Virus record (IMG/VR): IMGVR_UViG_3300025655_000147
Coordinates: 1 to 34,511 of that record
Strand: one strand, 5' to 3'
Length of the DNA stretch: 34,511 bases
Origin: a virus
This document shows positions 19,071 to 26,010 of this stretch, piece by piece (position 1 is the first letter of the stretch; every line of letters starts with the position of its first letter). The notes below the pieces were generated by a model, which saw nothing but the letters and a program-made list of their open reading frames with translations, ran no database searches and was not told where the DNA came from. The translations under genes and the position numbers were made by a program.

Positions 19071-19916
19071 ATGTCATTGGAAAACGCCGAACAGGTAGCC
19101 CAGCCAGAAGCTGCGCCTATGATGGAAACCCCATCAGAAGTAGCGTCAGGCGGGTCTGGTAACGAGTTTCTAAACATGATACCAGAAGAACTACGCCAGC
19201 ATCCTAGCATTTCGCCTATCAAGGATGTTGAAAACCTAGCCCGTTCATATGTTAACGCGCAAAGATTGATTGGTGCTGACAAGATAGCAGTTCCAGTCAA
19301 CCCAACAGATGAAGACTTAGACCGTATTTACGACCGCCTAGGCCGTCCAGAGACACCAAAGGATTACAGCTTCGATGTTGATGGAAACGTAATTACTGAA
19401 GAATTAGCAGCAAATTACGCAGATGTTGCGCACAAACTGCGCTTGACACCTGACCAAGCCAAGGGTGTTCTTGATTACTACAGAAGCACAGTTGAACAGG
19501 AAGGTGCGCAGTCTCTTGAATTAGCAGAGGTTGCCAAGGAACAAACTGTGCAGTCATTGCGGCAAGAATGGGGTAGGGCTTTTGACCAAAAGGTTGAAGC
19601 GGCTGCGCGAGTAGCACAAGAGTTTGCAGACCCTGAGATGTTTAACATCACTTTAGCAGATGGTTCAAAGCTGGGCGACAACGCTGAGTTTATTAAAGCA
19701 TTTGCAAAAATCGCAGATTTCAGGCAATCTGTGACCAGTGAAGACACTGTTGCAGAAATGTCACAGTCAAGCGTAATGACACCAGCTACAGCGCAAGCTG
19801 AGATTGATGCCATTATGAATGATAAGTCTCATGCTTATTGGGATAGAAAGAACCCGATTGCAAGACAGAAAGCTGTGGAACGTATGCAACATTTGATGGA
19901 ACAGTTACATGGATGA
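19071..19916 (+). CDS. Scaffolding (capsid assembly) protein
   Basis: A 281-residue acidic protein. The MIPEELRQHPSISPIKDVEN / LARSYVNAQRLIGADKIAVP segment and GRPETPKDYSFD are signatures of podovirus capsid-assembly proteins. A long helical middle (about 100-200) and a basic C-terminus (NPIARQKAVERMQHLMEQLH) match the coat-binding helix of T7 gp9-like scaffolds. It guides prohead assembly and leaves before maturation. GAGGAG precedes the ATG. It overlaps the next small gene by eight bases. Confidence 0.88.
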   Translation: MSLENAEQVAQPEAAPMMETPSEVASGGSGNEFLNMIPEELRQHPSISPIKDVENLARSYVNAQRLIGADKIAVPVNPTDEDLDRIYDRLGRPETPKDYSFDVDGNVITEELAANYADVAHKLRLTPDQAKGVLDYYRSTVEQEGAQSLELAEVAKEQTVQSLRQEWGRAFDQKVEAAARVAQEFADPEMFNITLADGSKLGDNAEFIKAFAKIADFRQSVTSEDTVAEMSQSSVMTPATAQAEIDAIMNDKSHAYWDRKNPIARQKAVERMQHLMEQLHG

Positions 19917-20148
19917 GGAACTGACCATCACAGATATTCGGCTTGAATGCCTACGATTAGCTGTCGAGTTCGGTAGCGGTCGTGATGTACTCAAGCCGCA
20001 CTTACTCGCAGATACTTACTTCGAGTGGGTGATGCAGGGTAGCGAGGCGACTCGTCCTGATGACGACCAGAAAGATGGTGGCCTTAAGTCGGCTGAAAAG
20101 ACCAGGAGTGTCCGTAAGGGTAGCGCACCGAAAAGCGTTCAAATGTAA
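19909..20148 (+). CDS. Small head-module protein (79 aa)
   Basis: MDEELTITDIRLECLRLAVE begins a helical N-terminal region (to about residue 42, DTYFEWVMQG), followed by a charged disordered tail ending RKGSAPKSVQM. It starts inside the scaffold gene. The short helix-plus-tail form, placed between scaffold and coat genes, suggests a minor head or assembly factor. I know no named family. Confidence 0.5.
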   Translation: MDEELTITDIRLECLRLAVEFGSGRDVLKPHLLADTYFEWVMQGSEATRPDDDQKDGGLKSAEKTRSVRKGSAPKSVQM

Positions 20149-20175
20149 CCCCGTGTAAAGAAGGAGTGACAAGAT

Positions 20176-21039
20176 ATGTCAACCCAAGTAACCACGGCAT
20201 TTGTCCAGCAGTATTCTGCAAACGTGCAGATGCTATCGCAGCAGATGGGTTCCCGTCTGCGTGATGCGGTGCGCGTAGAGAATATGACTGGTAAAAATGC
20301 CTTCTTTGACCAGGTTGGTAAGGCAACAGCGCAGAAGCGCACAACTCGCCATGCCGACACACCACAGATTGATACCCCACACGCACGTCGTCGGGTGTCA
20401 CTCGTAGACTATGAGTATGCAGACCTGATTGATGACCAGGACAAAGTACGCATGCTTATCGACCCAACATCAGCATATGCACAAGCTGCTGCCGCAGCTA
20501 TGGGCCGCGCAATGGACGATGAAATCATCGCCGCTGCACTTGGCACAGCATTTACTGGTGAAACTGGTTCAACCTCAACAGCCCTGCCAGCCGCACAGCA
20601 AATTGCTAACGGCGGTGCTGACATGTCACTTGCAAAGTTGCGTCAGGCTAAGAAGATTCTTGACCTGTCAGATGTTGACCCATCTATCCCACGCTACCTC
20701 GCATGTGGCCCTGACCAGATTGAAGCACTCTTGGCTGACACAAACGTCACCTCAAGCGACTTCAACACTGTGAAGGCACTTGTTCAGGGTGAAGTCAATC
20801 AGTTCATGGGCTTCAACTTCATTGTAACCAATCGTCTAGCTAAATCTGGTGACATCCGTTCATGCTTTGCATGGGCAGAGGATGGTCTTGCATTGGCAGT
20901 AGGCCGTGACGTAATGGCGCGCATTGATGAACGTAACGACAAAGGTTACGCGACTCAGGTGTACTATTGCATGTCAATCGGTTCTACCCGTATGGAAGAA
21001 GAAAAAGTCGTCCAGATTGACTGCGACGAAGCTGCTTAA
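20176..21039 (+). CDS. Major capsid protein
   Basis: A 287-residue protein with a very good ribosome-binding site (AAGGAG, nine bases before the ATG), in the canonical position after the scaffold. N-terminal VTTAFVQQYSANVQMLSQQM and the segment RRRVSLVDYEYADLIDDQDK are typical of podovirus HK97-fold coats. AAAAAMGRAMDDEIIAAALG is the long spine helix, and FIVTNRLAKSGDIRSCFAWA lies in the A-domain. No N-terminal delta domain of size is present. It forms the icosahedral shell and should be the most abundant virion protein. Confidence 0.9.
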   Translation: MSTQVTTAFVQQYSANVQMLSQQMGSRLRDAVRVENMTGKNAFFDQVGKATAQKRTTRHADTPQIDTPHARRRVSLVDYEYADLIDDQDKVRMLIDPTSAYAQAAAAAMGRAMDDEIIAAALGTAFTGETGSTSTALPAAQQIANGGADMSLAKLRQAKKILDLSDVDPSIPRYLACGPDQIEALLADTNVTSSDFNTVKALVQGEVNQFMGFNFIVTNRLAKSGDIRSCFAWAEDGLALAVGRDVMARIDERNDKGYATQVYYCMSIGSTRMEEEKVVQIDCDEAA

Positions 21040-21053
21040 GGGAGTGATGTGAA

Positions 21054-21515
21054 ATGGCTACTGTATACTCAACACAGCGCACTAATTCACGCGCAACCCC
21101 TGTAGTGATGAACAAGACCAACGAAATGGGTGGTCGGGTTCGTGTTGCACATGGTGTTTACGAAGCGTCTGCCCTACCGGCTGATGACGTCATTGAAATG
21201 TTCCGTCTCCCAGACGGCGCACGGATTCTGACAGGTTCACTGGCGCATGACGCGCTTGGTGCATCAACTCAGTTGTCTGTAGGTCATGGTGCTTACGCAA
21301 ACGCTGACGGCACAACTGTTGCTTTGGACGCAGATGAGTTCAAGGCCGCAGCTTCATCAGCCAGCGCCGCTAAAGCAGACATTGCTGCTACACTGGCACT
21401 TGGTTCAGGTATCGAAATTGATGCCGACGATGAAGGCTATCCAGTCACAGTTACCTTGACTGGCGCAGCCGCTACAGGAACGATTGAACTGACAGTTCTC
21501 TACGTTGTAGACTAA
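21054..21515 (+). CDS. Head decoration / capsid-associated protein
   Basis: A 153-residue protein, beta-rich, Ala/Thr-rich, with RVRVAHGVYEASALPADDVI, a segment with ARILTGSLAHDALGAST and a C-terminal Ig-like/jelly-roll end (VTVTLTGAAATGTIELTVLY). It follows the coat gene by 14 bp with GGGAG upstream, and is followed immediately by a strong hairpin, so the two genes form a highly expressed pair. Position suggests a decoration or head-stabilising protein; the family is not certain. Confidence 0.65.
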   Translation: MATVYSTQRTNSRATPVVMNKTNEMGGRVRVAHGVYEASALPADDVIEMFRLPDGARILTGSLAHDALGASTQLSVGHGAYANADGTTVALDADEFKAAASSASAAKADIAATLALGSGIEIDADDEGYPVTVTLTGAAATGTIELTVLYVVD

Positions 21516-21519
21516 ATAA

Positions 21520-21545
21520 TGTGGGGGCGGTTCGCCGCCCCCATA
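21520..21545 (+). terminator. Strong GC hairpin after the capsid genes
   Basis: TGGGGGCGG-ttcg-CCGCCCCCA (21522-21543), extendable by a G-U and a T-A pair to 11 bp, with a UUCG tetraloop. No T-tract follows (ATACAACCC), so it is more likely an attenuator or mRNA 3'-end stabiliser than a full intrinsic terminator. It separates highly expressed head genes from the tail genes. Confidence 0.55.
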
Positions 21546-21569
21546 CAACCCATCATGCTGGAGGGCGAT

Positions 21570-21938
21570 ATGATGAAACCGTGCGGCGATTTTCGCTGGG
21601 ATTTAGAAGTTGGTCAAATAGCCGAAAGGTGGCTAGGCGAAGTATTAGATGGAAATACAATAGAGGTTAAAAGAGATTTTAAGGCTTTAGAAACTGGGAA
21701 TGTTTATGTGGAATACCATTGCTGGGGAAAGCCAAGCGGAATATCAATATCACAAGCAACACATTGGGCATTCGTATTTGATGATGAAACTGTGGTATTA
21801 TTGCCTACAGAAAAGTTAAAGATTATTGCAAGGGAAGCATATAGACAACGAGGCCCGTTCAAGGGTGGGGATAGCAACGCAAGTCTCGGCGTACTGGTTA
21901 GAGTTGAAAGGTTACTAAATCATGCCCTCAGTTGTTGA
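21570..21938 (+). CDS. PD-(D/E)XK-like nuclease family protein in the structural block
   Basis: The start is ATG 21570 (or 21573) with GGAGGG upstream; the earlier in-frame ATG at 21519 would translate through the hairpin. The 122-residue product has DFRWDLEVGQIAERWLGEVL, NTIEVKRDFKALETGNVYVE and GKPSGISISQATHWAF. IEVKRD...TGN...VE and SGI..A..W are the signature of a phage PD-(D/E)XK family often labelled endonuclease. A junction-processing role in packaging or a moron-like insertion are possible. It overlaps the next gene by 17 bp. Confidence 0.6.
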   Translation: MMKPCGDFRWDLEVGQIAERWLGEVLDGNTIEVKRDFKALETGNVYVEYHCWGKPSGISISQATHWAFVFDDETVVLLPTEKLKIIAREAYRQRGPFKGGDSNASLGVLVRVERLLNHALSC

Positions 21939-22518
21939 TATATGTAATGAAGCGTTGGACTTACTCGGCGCAGCAACCATTACATCTCTTACGCAAAACT
22001 CCAAAGAAGCTAGACTGTGTAACCGTAACTATGAACTGGTGCGGGATGCTGTGCTACGCGCACATCCTTGGAATACGGCGGTGACACGGGCAGAACTAGC
22101 GCAAGACACCGCAACACCAGCTTTCGGATTTACTTACCAGTATACATTGCCAACAGAACCGTTCTGCTTACGAGTTCTGTCATTCTGGGATTCAAACGTA
22201 AATAGCGATATAGCGGCTTATGATAGCAATGTCATGTATAAGATTGAAGGACGCAAAATCCTGTCAAACCAAGGCACATGCAGAATTGTGTATGTTGGTC
22301 GCATTGAAGACACAGAACAATATGACTCGCTGCTTTCGTCAGCAATCGCACATCGTCTAGCCGCTGAGACGGCTTACGCAATTACAGGCAGCGGTACTGT
22401 CGCGCAAACTATGAACGCATTATATGAACAAAGATTAAGAGAAGCCAAGTCTATTGACGCTATGGAAGGTTATCCAGAACAGCCTCAAGCCGACACATAC
22501 ACCAACATCAGGTTCTAA
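21922..22518 (+). CDS. Tail tubular protein A (T7 gp11-like)
   Basis: A 198-residue protein. SVVDICNEALDLLGAATITS, ARLCNRNYELVRDAVLRAHP and the Trp/Asn-Ala start (WNTAVTRAEL) are hallmark segments of the podovirus tubular A (gatekeeper/adaptor) family, and YQYTLPTEPFCLRVLSF is the conserved beta-segment. A C-terminal helix (YEQRLREAKSIDAMEGYPEQ) follows. It forms a 12-subunit ring under the portal. It is followed two bases later by tubular protein B. Confidence 0.9.
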   Translation: MPSVVDICNEALDLLGAATITSLTQNSKEARLCNRNYELVRDAVLRAHPWNTAVTRAELAQDTATPAFGFTYQYTLPTEPFCLRVLSFWDSNVNSDIAAYDSNVMYKIEGRKILSNQGTCRIVYVGRIEDTEQYDSLLSSAIAHRLAAETAYAITGSGTVAQTMNALYEQRLREAKSIDAMEGYPEQPQADTYTNIRF

Positions 22519-22520
22519 GC

Positions 22521-25133
22521 ATGGCGCGTGTATCCTCCATTATCACCAACTTTCGCACTGGTGAAATATCTCCAAAGCTAGAAGGCCGCATTGACTTACA
22601 AAAGTACAATGAAGCTGCCCAGACATTGAACAATATGATTGTGTATCCGTCAGGCGGCGTTACACGGAGACCAGGCACATACTTTGCTGGACGCACAAAA
22701 GACGGCGGTAAGGTCAGGCTGATTGATTTTGAGTTCAGCGATGAACAGGCATATATCCTAGAGTTTGGCGCTAACTATATTCGGTTCTACAGAGATGGTG
22801 GTCTGCTAACAAGCAATTCACAAAACATCACAGCGGCTACACAATCTAACCCTGTGGCTGTGACGATTAGTTCACATGGTTACATAACAAACGACAGGAT
22901 ATTTATCAGTAATGTTTCCGGCATGACTGAGTTGAATAACCGTGAATTTGAAACTATCCAATATTACGAAATTGATTTTACTAGCCTATCTGGGGCGTAT
23001 CTGGCTGGGGAAACAATAACAGGCGGCACATCAGGTGCGACTGGAACGTATGTTTCTGATGACGGCACTACAATGCTTTTGGAATCTGTATCTGGCAGTT
23101 TTGTGTCTGGTGAGACATTGACTGGTGGCACAAGTACCGAAACATCAACTTCTACTAGCGTTGATTCTATATCAGACCAGTTTGGCCTTTTGGGTATAGA
23201 TGGTACTGCGTTTAATGCTTATGTTAGCGGCGGCACTGCATCCGATATTGTTGAGGTGGCGACTACATATTCGGTCACGGACATATTTGAAATTAACCAC
23301 GCACAGTCTGCTGATGTATTGTACTTGGCACACAAAGACCACGCCCCTGCCAAGCTAACACGCACAACAGCTACCAGCTTTACGCTAACTGACATTGATT
23401 TTACTGACGGCCCTTACCTTGACGAGAATGACACGACAACAACTTTGTATGCGTCAGCCCAGACTGGAAGTGTAACGATTACAGCATCGGCAGCATTGTT
23501 CACCGCAGCGGATGTTGGGCGTTACATCAGGTTCCGTGAGGTGCTTGAAATTGAACATGATGAGTGGGCGGCAAGCACCAGCTATGCTAATGGTGTATCT
23601 GTACGTTATAATGGACATGTGTATACTCAGGTAACAGGTTCTACCCAAACATCTGGGAACACACCGCCAGTACACCTAGAAGGCACAGAAACATATGGTT
23701 CGATTGCTTGGCGTTACGACCATGATGCTACAGGTTACGTTGAAATAACTGCTTTCACAAACTCAACAACGGTTACGGCTACAGTAAAAGAAGACTCATT
23801 TGGGAATAGCAACTTGCCTGACCACGTTATCGGTTCTGGCAATGCTACAAAGAAATGGTCACTAGGTGCATTCGGTGGCGACCAAGGCTACCCAAAAGCA
23901 GTAGGCTTCTATGAACAACGCCTATACTTTGCTGGTACTACAGGCCAGCCGCAGACTGTATTTGGTTCTGTTAGTGCAGACTTTGAGAACCACACGCCTG
24001 GCACGAATGATGACGATGCAGTAAACCTGACGATTGCGTCAGACAAGGTGAATGTTATCCGGCATTTGCTTCCAGCGCGTTTCTTGCAAATCCTAACCAC
24101 AAGCGCAGAATTTACGCTATCAGGTGGCACAGGTGCTACGCCAGTTACGCCAACAAACGTAAACGTGCTGCGTGAGACGACATTCGGTTGTTCAGAGGTA
24201 AGACCGCTACGGGCTGGCAACAGCACCATCCTTATCCAGAAGGGGCAAGAGAAGGTGAAAGAGATTACCTTTGACTTGGACACTGATGGATTGTTGGGTA
24301 TCGACTTGAGTATCCTGGCTGACCATATCCCCCGTGGTGGTCTGATTGACATGGTGTGGCAACAGGAACCAGAACTTATTGTGTGGTTTGTTCATAATGA
24401 CGGGCGGCTAATCGGACTAACATATGACCGTGCTAACGCGGCTATCGGCTGGCATGACCATGACATTGGTGGCAGCGGCATTGTTGAGAGTGTTACGGCT
24501 ATACCATCAGGTGCAGAAGACCAAGTATATGTGTCTGTAAGGCGCACTATCAATGGTGCTACTGTGCGTCATGTTGAGTATCTGAAGCCTATTGAGTTTG
24601 GCGATGATGTTGAGGATGCGTTCTACTTAGACAGCGGTTTGACATACGACGGTTCAGCTACAACCACCATTAGTGGACTAAATCATTTAGAGGGTGAAAC
24701 TGTTTCCATCCTAGCAGACGGTTCTACACACGCTGATAAAGTAGTGTCTGGCGGGCGGGTTACATTAGACCGTTCAGCATCTAAGGTGCATTTGGGCTAT
24801 GGATACACGTCTACCATTGAGACGCTGCGGCTAGAGGCTGGCGCTGACGACGGTATCGCCCAAGGTAAGATTAAACGTATTCATGGCGTGACTGCGCGGT
24901 TCTTTAAGACAGTCGGCGCAGAGTTGGGGCCAGACCTCAACAACCTAGACAGACTACCATTCCGTGATAGCAGCATGGCTATGAACCAAGCCGTGCCGTT
25001 GTTCACAGGCGACAAAGAGATTTATTTTCCATCAGGGTATGAGACAGATGCACGGGTTATTGTGCGGCAGTCACAGCCATTGCCTATGACTGTGCTGGCT
25101 ATCATGCGGAGGTCAAACACTTTCGATGCTTAG
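22521..25133 (+). CDS. Tail tubular protein B / nozzle (T7 gp12-like)
   Basis: An 870-residue protein. NFRTGEISPKLEGRIDLQKY, NEAAQTLNNMIVYPSGGVTR then RPGTYFAG, and LIDFEFSDEQAYILEFG are the classic start of podovirus nozzle proteins. Two insertions stand out. A repeat of the GETITGGTSGATG type occurs twice (about 22975-23150). A Trp-anchored carbohydrate-binding-like module, WAASTSYANGVSVRYNGHVY, lies near 23565-23715. The C-terminal half is beta-propeller-like (GLLGIDLSILADHIPRGG, HDHDIGGSGIVESVTAIPSG). It forms the tail tip and may contact surface glycans. It overlaps the next gene by eight bases. Confidence 0.85.
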   Translation: MARVSSIITNFRTGEISPKLEGRIDLQKYNEAAQTLNNMIVYPSGGVTRRPGTYFAGRTKDGGKVRLIDFEFSDEQAYILEFGANYIRFYRDGGLLTSNSQNITAATQSNPVAVTISSHGYITNDRIFISNVSGMTELNNREFETIQYYEIDFTSLSGAYLAGETITGGTSGATGTYVSDDGTTMLLESVSGSFVSGETLTGGTSTETSTSTSVDSISDQFGLLGIDGTAFNAYVSGGTASDIVEVATTYSVTDIFEINHAQSADVLYLAHKDHAPAKLTRTTATSFTLTDIDFTDGPYLDENDTTTTLYASAQTGSVTITASAALFTAADVGRYIRFREVLEIEHDEWAASTSYANGVSVRYNGHVYTQVTGSTQTSGNTPPVHLEGTETYGSIAWRYDHDATGYVEITAFTNSTTVTATVKEDSFGNSNLPDHVIGSGNATKKWSLGAFGGDQGYPKAVGFYEQRLYFAGTTGQPQTVFGSVSADFENHTPGTNDDDAVNLTIASDKVNVIRHLLPARFLQILTTSAEFTLSGGTGATPVTPTNVNVLRETTFGCSEVRPLRAGNSTILIQKGQEKVKEITFDLDTDGLLGIDLSILADHIPRGGLIDMVWQQEPELIVWFVHNDGRLIGLTYDRANAAIGWHDHDIGGSGIVESVTAIPSGAEDQVYVSVRRTINGATVRHVEYLKPIEFGDDVEDAFYLDSGLTYDGSATTTISGLNHLEGETVSILADGSTHADKVVSGGRVTLDRSASKVHLGYGYTSTIETLRLEAGADDGIAQGKIKRIHGVTARFFKTVGAELGPDLNNLDRLPFRDSSMAMNQAVPLFTGDKEIYFPSGYETDARVIVRQSQPLPMTVLAIMRRSNTFDA

Positions 25134-25548
25134 GATTGTGCCATTTAACTCTAGCCTTGTTAATAGCATTGAGACTGACTTTGAGTTTCCAGAAAGCATG
25201 CGGGCTGCGTTTGACAACGGCAAACAGGTTATTGGCTATGCTGTGATGGGCGATGATGAGGTTGTAGCTGTCGGCGGCATACATGAGATGTGGGATGGTG
25301 TTGGCGAGGGCTGGGTAATCCTGTCCAAGCATGCGCCGAAATGGAAGCTGTCACTAGCTAGGTATGCTAAGACACTGTTTAGTAGTATACTGGCGACAAC
25401 GAATTTACATCGTGTGCAAGCTAGTATTCACACGGGCGACCCAGAGGCGATTAGGTTTGCCAGATGGATGGGATTTGAAGATGAAGGTGTTATGTATAAA
25501 TTTGGGCCAGACGGTAGTAACTACTATCGCATGGCAAGGGTGATGTGA
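25126..25548 (+). CDS. GNAT-like internal virion protein (T7 gp13-like)
   Basis: A 140-residue protein with the layout of the gp13-like GNAT family. It has PESMRAAFDNGKQVIGYAVM near residue 23, GGIHEMWDGVGEGWVILSKH at 50-69 and HRVQASIHTGDPEAIRFARW at 95-114, then MGFEDEGVMYKFGPDG and the C-terminal YRMARV. The order tubular B, GNAT, gp14-like, gp15-like equals T7. T7 gp13 is not needed in the mature virion but assists internal-core assembly; whether the acyltransferase fold is active is unknown. The next start overlaps its stop (ATGTGATG). Confidence 0.75.
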   Translation: MLRIVPFNSSLVNSIETDFEFPESMRAAFDNGKQVIGYAVMGDDEVVAVGGIHEMWDGVGEGWVILSKHAPKWKLSLARYAKTLFSSILATTNLHRVQASIHTGDPEAIRFARWMGFEDEGVMYKFGPDGSNYYRMARVM

Positions 25549-26003
25549 TGGAAGCATCAACAATGGCACAAGGGGGTTCCATTCTAGGTGGAGTCTTAGG
25601 TTTCAAAGGTAATCAGGCGGCGGCAAAGCAAGCAAAGGCTACGGCTGAGTATAATGCAAAAGTTGCTGAAAATGAGGCGATACTTTTACAGCGTCGCAAG
25701 ACCACTGAAGAAGCAAATATGCGCAAGGCTTCTGAACGTGTAGTTGCCACACAGCGGGTAACTACAGCGGCATCAGGGGTTGAACTAGCGGGAAGCACAT
25801 TAGATGCTATAGCTGATTCTTTCTTCAATACTGAAATGGATGCGTTAAACATACAGTATGCTGCTGATGTGGAACAGGCAGCTAAAGCGTCAGAGGCTGC
25901 GTTGACTAGGGCGACTGGCAGGGCTAAAGCATCTGCCTACAAGCTAGCATCATATCAATCTTTGTTGGCTGGCGGCACTCAAGCTGCAACCATAGGTGCG
26001 TGA
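25548..26003 (+). CDS. Internal virion protein B (T7 gp14-like)
   Basis: The ATG at 25548 shares a base with the previous stop and has AAGGG seven bases upstream; ATG 25563 is an alternative. The product has a Gly-rich hydrophobic start (MAQGGSILGGVLGFKGNQAA) and a long Ala/Glu coiled helix. It continues with TQRVTTAASGVELAGSTLDA and ALTRATGRAKASAYKLASYQ. These match the podovirus core protein gp14, which is ejected to form the outer-membrane part of the channel. The SGV...GS...D..A segment is especially typical. Confidence 0.8.
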   Translation: MEASTMAQGGSILGGVLGFKGNQAAAKQAKATAEYNAKVAENEAILLQRRKTTEEANMRKASERVVATQRVTTAASGVELAGSTLDAIADSFFNTEMDALNIQYAADVEQAAKASEAALTRATGRAKASAYKLASYQSLLAGGTQAATIGA

Positions 26004-26010
26004 GGAAGTA

